A program made the position numbers and the translations under genes. The notes under the pieces are model-generated. The model saw only the letters and a program-made list of their open reading frames with translations. It was not told where the DNA came from and did not search any database. 64,000 bases of DNA from Spongilla lacustris (Eukaryota > Porifera > Demospongiae > Spongillida > Spongillidae), in the NCBI GenBank assembly GCA_949361645.1, contig OX442428.1:1747438-1811437 (forward strand), read 5' to 3'. Position 1 is the first letter of the stretch, and each line of letters begins with the position of its first letter. Below, one piece after another: positions 11,766 to 28,600 of this stretch.

Positions 11766-12249
11766 TATAATTAATCAACAAATCAATTAACAGCCTTTGA
11801 TGTAATCAACAGTGTCCCGTTCTGACTGTTACTCTATTTTGTAACTTGTAAACTTACCATACATACTGCTAAACCTAAGCTAAACTAAGCCCAGCTAGAC
11901 GGGGGAACAGTCGGCTGATCCGCTAACAAATCCAGCTAGACCCAGCTAGACCCTCGTTCTGCCTGGAAAATCCAGCTAGACCCGGACAAAATTTTGTCCC
12001 GGTAAAGCTGGATTTGTTAGCGGATCAGCCGACTGTTCCCCCATCTAGCTGGATTTGTTAGCGGATCAGCCAACTGTTCCCCCGTCTAGCTGGGCTTAGT
12101 TTAGCTTAGGTTTAGCAGTATGTATGGTAAGTTTACAAGTTACAAAAATAGAGTAACAGTCAGAACGGGACACTGTTGATTACATCAAAGGCTGTTAATT
12201 GATTTGTTGATTAATTATAATTGGGGGGGGAACGTCCTAGAAAAGAACC
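11719..12249. mobile_element. Foldback/MITE-type DNA element with long terminal inverted repeats and 8-bp target duplication
   Basis: The ends GGTTCTTTTCTAGGACGT and ACGTCCTAGAAAAGAACC are inverted repeats. The repeat continues inward for about 200 bp as a nearly perfect palindrome; AATTATAATTAATCAACAAA and TTTAGCTTAGGTTTAGCAGT-type words are mirrored. GCTTATTT flanks both sides (11711-11718 and 12250-12257), an 8-bp target-site duplication as in hAT-type transposition. The right arm carries a second internal copy of GGATTTGTTAGCGGATCAGC. A run of about 29 C (11734-11762) in the left arm faces a run of only 8 G in the right arm, so this homopolymer expanded after insertion. No coding capacity. 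Confidence 0.85.
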
Positions 12250-12257
12250 GCTTATTT

Positions 12258-13424
12258 TCTGCGCGTCGTGCCAACGCTTTGAAAAGGGCAGATTTTTTTA
12301 CGTAGCGAAGTGGTTCTCTCATATCGTATATGTGCGAAACACATATAGGCCCTACTAGTATGCTTGGAAAACAAAAATCACACACTTTTCTTTGCATTTT
12401 CTATTTCGACTTAGCTTTTCTGGCCTCAAAGACTCCAGTTTGGAAACACACTCACACTCAGGCGTACTAGCCCGACCTTCGGGCTACGCCTAATAATTAA
12501 GTGTCCTTGGGCAGTTGGCCATACTCATATGTCCTGTACGACTAATTGAAATGGTTGTGTGCTTCGTTCCCCCATCAGCCCAAAGCCTGCATGCATTCAT
12601 GATTGCACATGTCCACCCATGGTGTTCGAGTAGGTGCATGTTTACTGTCCTTTTCATGCTAGGAGCCTGTTCTATGGCTTTACCATACACCTGTATACAA
12701 TTTCTTTACTGCTGCTTCTTGTACTTGCACGCTCTGGAGGGATATCAAACAGTGTCATTGCGTATGTCTACTAGTATTGCAAAGAATGTCAAATAAGAGC
12801 TCCATTGAAAAGGCAGCACGGGTATATTTTGTTTGAAGCTCTCGTTTTCCACCCTTGTATAGTTCAGTTATGACCAAATACTCTCTGACAGAACTTCTGG
12901 ACATGACGTCCATTGAGTGTTTCCCATTGTCGTCGTATGTCAAATTTATACAGATGGGTGTGGCAACGTGCATTATTCATTAGTTACATGGTCCCGAGTA
13001 ACCGTGTCGTTCTCTCACCAGAAAATAAGCCCCAGCATGTACTAAACGCAAAGGTGAAGTACAATGATCGCTCTTTGAGTAGGAGAAGTTTTTAAAACAA
13101 TCTGCCGGGCGGGTTTTGAGAAAAATCGGTTGCCGCCTGAGCACTTAATGATAACATTAAAAGGCGTGCCTTCAATAGTCACATGCGCGGCAATTATGGG
13201 CCAAAGAAGAGCGTACTTTAACTGTGCGTATCATTCTTTTTAAGTACGAAATTGGTTGTGGAATATCTCAAAAGCATAATGGTTGTGTATATTGAATTGG
13301 TAGTGGCAAGCAGCGCCTCTGAACGTAAACCACAAAATAATTAGCTTCTCTAGGATCCCAAATACCAAAATACCGTAATGTTCGAATGTGTTCTAATTAG
13401 CAACCTAATGTCCAGCTCGAAACA
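12258..13424. other. Intergenic, no gene seen
   Basis: I see no supported coding region. A 32-base hairpin at 12460-12491 (AGGCGTACTAGCCCGACC / GGGCTACGCCT) matches the ends of the TTGGGCGTAGCCCGACC element at 25703-25855 and may be its shortest remnant. Confidence 0.5.
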
Positions 13425-14527
13425 GCCGTGACATATGAACTCGGTACCGTTTTTAATGATGACTTTTTAGGTGTTTTTGAAAACGCTATATTTCCACAAC
13501 CATACATCCGTTTATTGTCAAATTCAAGAAACGTATTGCCCCATTTCTTACGTACATATAGTACGATTTTGATGGTATAGATTCACTCCGCTGGCTGTAT
13601 CCGAGGCCTGATAGGTCCCGGAGGTAAAACGTATCATAACTCCAACACCGAAAATACTTCTAATGCCAAATTGGAGTCACTGGTAGGAAAATGGTGTCCA
13701 ACCAAACGGTGACTTTTCGCAATACCTTTATAGCGATAGTTCAGGCGAGGCTTAGTGTCAAACTTAGTGCACCGGTGAACCATTTTGTAAATTTACATAC
13801 GTGCCACACACCCATTTCTGCGTGACGTCACGCGGAATAAACACGGAAGACTTCGTGAGTTCAGGAAGCGAATCAGAAGATAATTTTGATGAGGGACCTG
13901 AACTTAACGAAGATGGCACCGAATCAGACGACGGTGGAGCGGGAATATAATCATGATTTTATTGCTGCCATTTTGTTTTCATTAAATTAAGCTTTACCCG
14001 AACTTGGCAATGTCAGCCTTTATTTTATAAAGCGTCTTTTCTACATAAACACTGACAAATACACATTTCTTTTACGTGGAATAGTGCTTTAGCCGTCCAT
14101 TTATTTAATAAGCAATAAATGTTTGACGTCACGTAGAAATGGAGGTGTGGCACGTATGTAAATTTCAAAAATGGTTCACCGCTGCACTAAGTTTGACACT
14201 AAGCCTCGCCTGAACCAACGCTATAAAGGTATTGCGAAAAGTCACCGTTTGTTTTGACACCATTTTTCTACCAGTAATTAAAATTTGGCATTAGAAGTAT
14301 TTTCGGTGTTGGAGTTGTGATACGTTTTACCTCCGGGACCTATCAGGCCTCGGATACAGCCAGCAGAATGAATCTATTACATCAAAATCGTACTATATGT
14401 ACACAAAGGATGGGGCAATAAGTTTCTCGAATTTGGCAATAAAAGGATGTATGGTTGTGGAAATATAATGTTTTCAAAAACACCTAAAAAGTCATCATTA
14501 AAAACGGTACCGAGTTTATATGTGCCT
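13425..14527. mobile_element. Non-autonomous DNA element with about 400-bp terminal inverted repeats
   Basis: The left arm (about 13425-13833) and right arm (about 14113-14527) are reverse complements at high identity. Paired words include GAACTCGGTACCG / CGGTACCGAGTTT, CCTGATAGGTCCCGGAGG / CCTCCGGGACCTATCAGG and GAGGCTTAGTGTCAAACTTA / TAAGTTTGACACTAAGCCTC. The unique centre (about 280 bp) contains a short open segment ending at a TAA at 13948-13950 with a strikingly acidic reading (FVSSGSESEDNFDEG then ELNEDGTESDDGG). It may be the tail of an ancestral transposon protein. I found no clear target duplication. Confidence 0.8.
13840..13950 (+). pseudogene. Acidic open segment inside the long-inverted-repeat element
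   Basis: A reading frame open from about 13768 ends at TAA 13948-13950. Its last 36 residues are Ser/Glu/Asp-rich. There is no ATG in this frame and no recognisable domain. It is interesting only because it sits in the single unique portion of a palindromic element, where residual transposase sequence would be expected. Confidence 0.3.
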
Positions 14528-15297
14528 CATCTTTAGTACATATACATGTACAAGTAGGAACTAGGTAGCTAATAGCTCACTTAACAAAATTACGATCCGG
14601 GCGGAGCCGGAGTCCATATATGGCATGCCATTTTTTAAAATGGCAATCATTGAATTATGAACACCAGCATTTAATGGTAAAATTGCTCTCATACCATGAT
14701 AAAACACTCCAATGGATAGTGAACCAGGAACCTATCACAAACAAGACTTATAAATACTGGAATATTATAATTAGGTCATTTTGACTCCTGGAACCAAAAC
14801 TTTCAATATAAACTGCACATTTTTAATGCTGAAAGCATTTCAGCTAATAGAGCTGAACATGTTTCCAGGGGAATTAAGGTTATCTTATTTAGTTACTTAG
14901 TAATATTCAAGTAATACAAAACTGATCAATACCGCAACTATGAATATTATTTGTAAACTGACAAAAAGAGAGAAAAAAATACGCATCTCAAATAGAGGGA
15001 TAATTCAGAATATGCAAACTTGTGAATTTCCATATGATATTCCACTATTTCTTTCGTGCTAGGGAAAGGGTCTACCATATATATAACCTCTGGGCCGTCA
15101 CCAATACAAAGGCTCGTGTTTAAACGAGTTTCAAAATTTGGTTGGAGTAAAATTACATTGAACCCTTAATGTCCTAATACTGATAATCATATGCCTTAAT
15201 GGTTACGAAGCTATACAATCGTTTAAACAAGAGGCTTGTTTTTCCCCACTTAGTAGGGGCTCAGTATATATTTATAATTGCACACATTATACAGTAT
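14528..15297. other. Intergenic, AT-rich, no gene seen
   Basis: AT-rich DNA upstream of the adhesion-GPCR gene. No open frame with recognisable content and no clear repeat. Confidence 0.5.
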
Positions 15298-15425
15298 ATT
15301 GTTATCGAACGCTGACCTCGATACGTCAGACCTTATCATTATATTGTTATCGAACTCTGACCCCGATACGTCAGACCTTATTATATTGTTATCGTACTCT
15401 GACCCCGATACGTCAGAGTGTTATC
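15298..15425. promoter_or_regulatory. Three tandem copies of a CTGAC-n8-GTCAG dyad upstream of the adhesion-GPCR gene
   Basis: Three tandem units of about 42-45 bp share TTGTTATCG, then CTGACCYCGATACGTCAG. The inverted half-sites CTGAC/GTCAG are at 15312-15316/15325-15329, 15357-15361/15370-15374 and 15399-15403/15412-15416. The core TACGTCAG resembles a CREB/ATF half-site. The third copy ends 150 bp before the start codon, so a promoter role is plausible. This is inference from position and symmetry. Confidence 0.5.
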
Positions 15426-15571
15426 ACACCTAGCCCAAACACATCCTGTTACAGGCTGTGGTTGTGTCAAAAGACTCGATACTATGCATATATATACATG
15501 TGTATATATATGCATGCATTGAGTCGCAAACTTCACTGATATATAGGCTATATTATCAATTGGTACAGAAG

Positions 15572-20810
<5,239 letters not shown>

Positions 20811-22276
20811 TAGTAGAGAATGTACAGATTCTTTCTTAACACATTTATACATTGTGTAGAGCATAGCCTGCATGTTTGACTTTGTAAGAGTTGTAACCTG
20901 ACCACAATCAATGAACTGAAATTAAATTTGAGCTTAAACAATGCCCATCAGTTACATGTTGTAATTTCCATAGTCACACCATCATTGTCCACAGCCAGTT
21001 ATACTGACTTCTGCAGTTCCTTCTTGAATCCTTCCAGCCTGAATACAACAGGTCGAATCCAGTACTGAATTGCACAACACATCTTCCTGTGCTGGAGAGA
21101 AATTAAATAGTTAAATGATAGCCAGCTATGTCTTTGATACAAATATAGAATCTGATTATGTTTCAAACGTTGTTTACATCGTAATGTAAAAAATAGTAGT
21201 TTCGTATAACATATTTAATCAGCTCACTAAAATTTTAGAATTTTTTTTTTGGTTGAAATACAGTATACATGTAATAATGTACATGTATAGGAACAGAAGG
21301 CTGTACATATTTAGCTGAACTGAAGTGTTGCTGCTTTGATACATGCCTCCATTAATAATACATGTAGTTGTACAATGCCTATGTAATGGAAAGGGCATAA
21401 TCATCATTATGCTGTAATTTGATTGGAGACAGCTATGGCACAAATTCGTGTTCTTTTGTGTGTGGTGATTAATCCATCCTGTAATTGGGTCTGGGGCCGA
21501 GACTAACGTACACCTTTTAGTTTGTTGATGGTTTTATGTTTCAGTATGACATTTGAGAAGTGTGCTTGTTATTTCGGTCACAGTTGAGGGGCCAGGTCTC
21601 TCATTTGGTCTCTCACAAACCTAAAAAAATGAGAGTGGGTGGGCTGGGGGTGTCAAAATAGAGTCCTGGACAGCCAGGGCTGGTTACGTTTGTGCATCAT
21701 GCTTGACTCTTGTATCCAGCAGCATGGGCCAAAGACAGGCTAGTGGCCGCACTGACATGGGCATAAGGTATGCACCTCTATTGCAATAAGAAGGGTAAGT
21801 TGGAAAATTGTAGATGTTAATGTAAAATCAGTTTGGTGTCTTGTCTGACATGCAAAACCGTTTCACTGTGGCAATATTTTATTAATTGAAGTGGTTGAAA
21901 TATAGGTTGCTGCAATACCAATTTAACTGTGGAAAAAATGTTGTGGGATTTGGTCCTTCTGTTTATACTTCTTACACTCAGAAGGCTTCAACCAGCAGTT
22001 TAGATATTAGCATACACGAAATAGCAATGAACCAAAATAAATACATGTGACAACATAGGAAGGAGGAGCTGCTAGCAGTGGTCTAGGCCTGGGGGGCGGC
22101 CTTGACTTGCTGAACAAGTAGGTCCTGCATTCTTTGGTGTATCCACAAGCACCCCTCCTCAAGGTATTGCACTTGGACGTGTGTGGCCTACAATGCCATA
22201 CCCTACATGTAGCCCACACAGCTAGACCTAGATGCTCCAATGACCCACATGTGGGGTGATGATGTAGGTTTACCCG
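20811..22276. other. Intergenic between the adhesion GPCR and F-box/LRR genes
   Basis: No supported coding region. It contains a lone end of the CAGACCC inverted-repeat family at about 21486-21506. The first 120 bases are probably the 3' UTR of the receptor gene. The final 270 bases are probably the 3' end of the minus-strand F-box/LRR transcript. Confidence 0.5.
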
Positions 22277-23569
22277 TCATGTGTCCACGATCTCACCCCA
22301 GTAGTCAATGACGGTAGTGTTTGGTTTGTTACGTTTAAAGGTTTGCAGCTTCGTGTCGTTCACAAGGTGGCACTGGGTCAGGTCTAGGAGCTGAATGTGC
22401 TCCATAGGAGCCCCCAAAATGGCAGCGCACTGGGCACCCCTCAGGCCGACCAGTTTCAGCGTGCAAATGTACCTGCACTGTGCAACAAGAGGCTCGAGGC
22501 AGTCATCTGTTAGGTTCCAGCACCAAGAGAGGTCGAGGTGGACTAATCTAGGACAGTGCTGGGCCAGGGCCCTGACACCTGTATCAAGAAGCCCCTTACA
22601 TTCCACGAGGCTGAGGTCTCTTAAACCACCGCCCCCCGGGGAGCCGAGCGCCTCAAACAGTCGCACAAAGCTGCAGTCGCTGAAATTCTGTCCTTTCTTG
22701 AGGGAGAGGGTGTCTAGAGTCTTCAGCTTACAGAAGGAGATGAGAGCTTCGTCGGTAAGGTTGTTGCAAAAGGATATCGACAGGCTCCGCAGGGCAAGAC
22801 TATCGCCGATGAAGCAGGCCGCGGTATCGGTCAGTTGTTCCCCGTCGAGAGCGAGCGTCAACAAATTGGGGCAGTGTGTGAGAACACTCAGCACTCCTTT
22901 GTCCGTTAAGAATGGGATGCCGTCCAAGTTCAAACTCCGAAGGCACCGAATGCATCCAATAAACGCCGTGCTCTGCACCGCACCGCAGAAGCTCGCGTCT
23001 TCGAGCGTAGTGGAGTGGGCGAAGCTCAGTTCCGTATATCGCCGATCTTCTTGCATGCACGCGGTAAAGTGTGTTTCTATGCTAAACTCCCGAGAGCCCT
23101 CGCAAGCCAGGACCCTGATGTGGGGACAGTGCCTGAATATCTCTGGAATGAGGTCAACGACCTCACGCTGACAGAAGTGGAGCTTCAAACTGTGAAGACC
23201 CTCCAAGTTGGTCCACACCCAGTCGGGAGGAAGGCGTAGCTCTTTAGTGGTAGGACTACACTGGATTGGAGGATTGTAGATATTGTTGTTGCCATAGAGA
23301 AGTAGAGAGCGAATATTTGGGTGCAAAGAGGCGATACAGTTCAGTTTATGGAGCCAGTTTGGATCGCTACAGTTCATTTCTATGTTTCGCCAGAGGACGC
23401 TATCGTTACACAGCCGTTTCCATCTCCAACAGACTTTCATGAGCAAAACGAGCTCGCGCTGGGGTACAAACTGCAGTATCTTCAAGCACACTTCGTCGGG
23501 AAGCTGTTCGATATCCATCACTCCGATTGGTCTGGAGACGAGTGAATAAAAACCTCCGACTCCACCCAC
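22277..23569 (-). CDS. F-box and leucine-rich-repeat protein, single exon
   Basis: A single uninterrupted frame of 430 codons, or 413 if translation starts at the second ATG (23518), which lies directly before the F-box and is my preferred start. The F-box spans about residues 20-64: LPDEVCLKILQFVPQRELV, then VCWRWKRLCNDSVLWRNI. Such proteins recruit substrates to SCF (SKP1-CUL1-F-box) ubiquitin ligases. From about residue 190 to 410 come cysteine-containing LRRs such as CPNLLTLALDG, LRSLSISFCNNLTDEA and CPRLVHLDLSWCWNLTDDC, the type that binds substrates in FBXL proteins. I do not recognise a specific orthologue. It is not a convincing SKP2, since the C-terminal IDYWGEIVD is unfamiliar. Lack of introns in a genome where neighbours have many suggests a retrocopy origin or intron loss. 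It is head-to-head with SNRNP40. Confidence 0.93.
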   Translation of the reverse strand: MGGVGGFYSLVSRPIGVMDIEQLPDEVCLKILQFVPQRELVLLMKVCWRWKRLCNDSVLWRNIEMNCSDPNWLHKLNCIASLHPNIRSLLLYGNNNIYNPPIQCSPTTKELRLPPDWVWTNLEGLHSLKLHFCQREVVDLIPEIFRHCPHIRVLACEGSREFSIETHFTACMQEDRRYTELSFAHSTTLEDASFCGAVQSTAFIGCIRCLRSLNLDGIPFLTDKGVLSVLTHCPNLLTLALDGEQLTDTAACFIGDSLALRSLSISFCNNLTDEALISFCKLKTLDTLSLKKGQNFSDCSFVRLFEALGSPGGGGLRDLSLVECKGLLDTGVRALAQHCPRLVHLDLSWCWNLTDDCLEPLVAQCRYICTLKLVGLRGAQCAAILGAPMEHIQLLDLTQCHLVNDTKLQTFKRNKPNTTVIDYWGEIVDT

Positions 23570-23628
23570 ATCTTTGAGACTATTAGGCTTTCTGTGCCTG
23601 TGGACGTAGCGATAAGCTGGTTCACATA
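23570..23628. promoter_or_regulatory. Divergent promoter between the F-box/LRR gene and SNRNP40
   Basis: The two start codons are 59 bp apart, or 110 bp if the second F-box ATG is used. No TATA box is seen. A shared bidirectional promoter is inferred. Confidence 0.55.
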
Positions 23629-24225
23629 ATGTCGGTACCTGGTGTGAAGCGTCCGGCAGACCAGTTCTCTGGTGCCCTTGTCCAGATGAAGCGCCCCAGG
23701 CAAGAACTTATAGCGGTCGGTGGCGATGTCAAGCGACAACAAATCGTTGCAGGTGTAAGTGTTTCACATTTGCACGTAGGGTTTATGTTTGCTAAGGAGA
23801 ATCGCTTTTCTTGATTTTGTGTTGTTACTATTCTGCAAACGTGAAAGTAGACGGAGCTGCGCATTATTTAGAATTTTCTATTTCGCCGCTCAATGCTCTT
23901 ACTAATGCTTTCAATTTCTTCTTCGTCTCTCACACTTTACTCTTTCCACTCCCTCAATTACTTTTCTTCCCTCCCCAACCCTACCTTTTATTTCACTTCC
24001 ACCGTCTCCTTCCCTTCCCAACTTCTTTTCCTTTATGTCTCCACTGCTGTTTCTTTTTCAATTCCTCTTCCAACCTTGCCTTAGGGACCACCTCGCACCT
24101 CATCCCTCGAGGCCCCTATCATGCAGCTATTTGGCCACGAGGGAGAGATTTACACTGCCAAATTTAGCCCTGCTGGGTCGACCCTAGCATCTGGTGGCTT
24201 TGATCGTCTGATCTGTAAGTTGATT

Positions 24226-24313
<88 letters not shown>

Positions 24314-24464
24314 TACTAGTACATTGTTCTCCTCCCCCCCCTCCCCTAATTCAATTTAAGATTTGTGGAAGGTGTATGGTGAGTGTGAGAACTTTGCTGT
24401 GCTGAAAGGCCACTCAGGACCTATTCTGGAGCTCCAATACTCTTTTGATGGAAAGTGAGTGACC

Positions 24465-24504
<40 letters not shown>

Positions 24505-25341
24505 TACACACACACATGTGCACACACACATACACACGTACACACACCACTGGGGTACATGGTGTATCTTTATTTTCACCTTTCTCTCCCCCACATCATC
24601 ATATTTATTCTTCCCCCACTCCTACCCCACCCCTCATGTTCTTGTGCCATGCCCATTGACCCCCGTAGAATTTTTTTGCCTCCATTATTGAAAATAAGAG
24701 AGGGGTACCGCTGACTGTTCAGAATCAAGGGATTCAGTGCCATTTGTTACATTTGTAAATCCTCATATCTTTCAGATCAATATCCGTATCCATATCTTTG
24801 AGATAAAAACATTCAAAACAATTCCTCAATTTTTTTCCCCAAATACATGTACAAAATGGAGTTTGGTGCTTGAAAAATAGCACCACATTGTTGTACTGGG
24901 GTTTAGTGCATAGTACATTAAGCCGGCATTTTGATAAGACTGCCTATATATTGCATGTTACATAGTAAGTATCTTGGTTAAAGAGCAGGTTTGAACCCAG
25001 GACTTCAACCGTTGGGACGTTGCTGGGTTTATAAACCAAGAGTCACTTAATCCTTGCACTAAAGGTGGCATTGAAGCTACTGAAATCCATTTGTTTTAAA
25101 CGTTCACTACATGTAGTTCTTTTGTGTACATGTAGGTCACCCTGATGTCAAATTTTCATGTATACACATGCACACGTACACACACACTCACACATACATG
25201 CACACACATGCACACACACACACACACATGCACACACACATGCACACACACATACACATGCACACGTACACACACACACGCACACACACACACGCACACA
25301 CATGCACACCTACATGCACACGCACACACACATGCACACAT

Positions 25342-25381
<40 letters not shown>

Positions 25382-25594
25382 AGCATGCTTTTCTCGGCCT
25401 CCACCGACAAGACCAGTGCAGTGTGGGACTGCGAGGCTGGGGTGAGAGTGAAGAGGTTCAGAGGCCACACATCGTTTGTCAATACCTGTTGTCCCACAAG
25501 GAGGGGAGAACAGCTCTTGGCCACTGGATCTGACGATGGAACAGTGAAGGTGAGAAGAATACATACAGGTGTATATGTGGCTATTGTGTTGCAG

Positions 25595-25658
<64 letters not shown>

Positions 25659-28600
25659 ATGTCAACGTTGGTATGTATTTGGTGTATGCATGTGCATGTG
25701 TATTGGGCGTAGCCCGACCTTCGCGGAAGGTCGGGTATCAAGCCTATACCTGGATTTGTACCCATCTGATAGCGTATGTGGGCTATATGTGATAATAGCC
25801 CACATATGTGATAATAGCTTGATCCGCCAATACGCGAAGGTCGGGCTATGCCCAACTCCACTACCAGTAAGTATTACCATGTGTGGTATGTATGCTTGTG
25901 TATGCATGGTACATGTATGTGTGTATGGGAATGTGTGCATACATGTATGTATATAGTACATGTATGTGTGTGTCGTGTGGTATGTGTGGTGTGTGTGTAT
26001 GATGTGTGTGTGGTGTGCATATGTGTGTGTACATGTATGTATGTGGGTGTATGTGTGTATGTGTGGTGTGCATATGTGTGTGTATGTGTGTGGGTGTGGG
26101 GTTTTTGCTTACACTTTGGTCCTTGCACACACTTCATATCCACACAGCTGTGGGACACAAGATACAAGGGTGCAGTACAGTCATTTAATAACACCTACCA
26201 GGTAAAGCCTGTGGTTACCATTTAAAATCAACATGTGTGTGTGTGTCTGTGTGTGTGCACTGACATGAGCTGAGCTGTATCTGCTCTCATTCCCCCCCCC
26301 CCCCCCCCCCCCAAAATCTCATATCTAGGTGAAGTAATATGTGGTTGTCATTTCTAATTACACATTGCTGTTAATTGCAAAAATAAAAATAAAATAAAAA
26401 TTCTTTGTATAGTGCTTAAAAGTTGTAATGAGTTGCTCGAATATTAAGACCCTGAAATCAGGCATTTCAACATCTCTACTAGCCAGCCGGCAGTCAAGAT
26501 TTCAGTTTTAACTTCTGAGCACTGCTTTGTTACCATGGTGATTTATAGTGAGCGCTTGGACATTGAGTTATTATTAGATTTGTAGTAAAACTTTTTGGTG
26601 CTATGCCATACATATACAGGGTGTTTCGCAATCAAGGAAAATCATTTATAAATTGACCACAAGCAGCTAATTAACTGTTGATTGCTGCTAAATGCTCTAA
26701 TAATGCAGGCTTAAATTTTGATGTAAACAAACTAAATATTAATTTAATAATTAATTAAAATAAATCAAAGAAATTAAAATTAACGAAAACAAATCAATAC
26801 TTCCCGATAACACCTAATAAAAAGCATACCATTTTAGAGGCATTCAAAAGCTCCAACATTTCCATGAACATTAATAATAATAACTTGCTGAATTTATTAA
26901 TAAATTCAAACCACTAAATCAAGATACAATGGCCCTAGATCAAGTACCTCACGAAAATAAAAAATCATGATTTCAAATTTGAGTAACGGAAGTAGTTAAT
27001 TAAATACAATTTGTAGCTTTTAACTAACCACCCCCTACATTTATTAACATTAATAATGCTTAATTGAAATGAATGGGGTCTTGAGACTTTTATCAATATT
27101 AATTAATATTAAATATTATATTAATTTTATTTTACCAGCATGTCTTCTTTTGCTGTTAGAACTTTTAACAACAATTACCGGCTAATTAACTGCTTGTGGT
27201 TAATTTATAATCAATTTTCCTTGATTGTGAAGCACCCTTGTATATATGCATACGCGTACTTGTTATTGCCAACTTGTAGATAATTGCCTTGTGTTTGGTT
27301 GTCAGGTGACTGCTGTGTGTTTTAATGAAAGTGGAGATTGGATTATGTCAAGTGGTGTCGACAATGATATTAAGGTGGGTGGAGACAGTATCCATGTACT
27401 CTATGCATGTGTGCATGTGCGCACACACCACACACAGCACACACACACCACAACACACAACACACAGCACACACCACACACAACACACACCACACACAAC
27501 ACACACCACACACAACACACACCACACACAACACACAACACACACAACACACACACAACACACACACACACACACAACATACACACACCACAACACACAC
27601 AACACACACCACAACACACATAACACACACCACAACACACAACACACACACACAACATACACACCACAATACACACACCACAACACACATACACACATAC
27701 AAACACACACCACAAATATGATACAAAGTGCAGGTAACAATTTAATTAAATTCAAATGGTCTTACAGTGTACACTTACTAACATAGCATTCATTGACGGG
27801 TGAGTAGCCTGGATTACTGTTACCCGTTACCATGGGTTACCATGCGGAGTATCAGGTGGCTTGGATTACTCTTACCATGGTGAATGGTCAACTAGTAGCT
27901 TGGATTACTGTTTCCTAGGGTACCTGATAGCATCAATGTGCATGTTGCATGTGCAGCTGCCACTGTGTGCTTCTCCATGGTTTCCACCCCCAAGGTGTGG
28001 GACTTGCGTCGCAACGATGTCATCTTTTCAATGAAAGGACACTCCGATACAATCACTGGTCTTCGACTTAGCCCCAGTGGAAACTATGTGCTCTCGAATT
28101 CCATGGACAATACAGGTGGCTATTTACATGTGCATACTGATGTTATAGGTGGCTGTTTACATGTGCGTACTGATGTTATAGGTGGCTGTTTACATGTGCA
28201 TACTGATGTTATAGGTGGCTATTTACATGTGCGTACTGATGTTATAGGTGGGCTGTTTACATGTGCATACTGATGTTATAGGTGGCTATTTGCATGTGCG
28301 TACTGATGTTATAGGTGGCTATTTACATGTGCATACTGATGTTATAGGTGGCTGTTTACATGTGCGTACTGATGTTATAGGTGGGCTGTTTACATGTGCA
28401 TACTGATGTTATAGGTGGCTGTTTACATGTGCATACTGATGTTATAGGTGGCTGTTTACATGTGCATACTGATGTTATAGGTGGCTGTTTACATGTGCAT
28501 ACTGATGTTATAGGTGACTGTTTACATGTGCATACTGATGTTATAGGTGGGCTGTTTACATGTGCATACTGATGTTATAGGTGGGCTGTTTACATGTGCA

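Noticed and set aside
22395..23171. 258-codon open frame on the plus strand opposite the F-box/LRR gene
   Set aside because: It lies wholly within the opposite coding frame, is rich in Arg/Ser as expected for an antisense shadow, and has no domain.
25145..25792. 215-codon frame covering a CA tract and an SNRNP40 exon
   Set aside because: Only the part 25384-25549 is an exon; the remainder is intronic CA/GT repeat read through.
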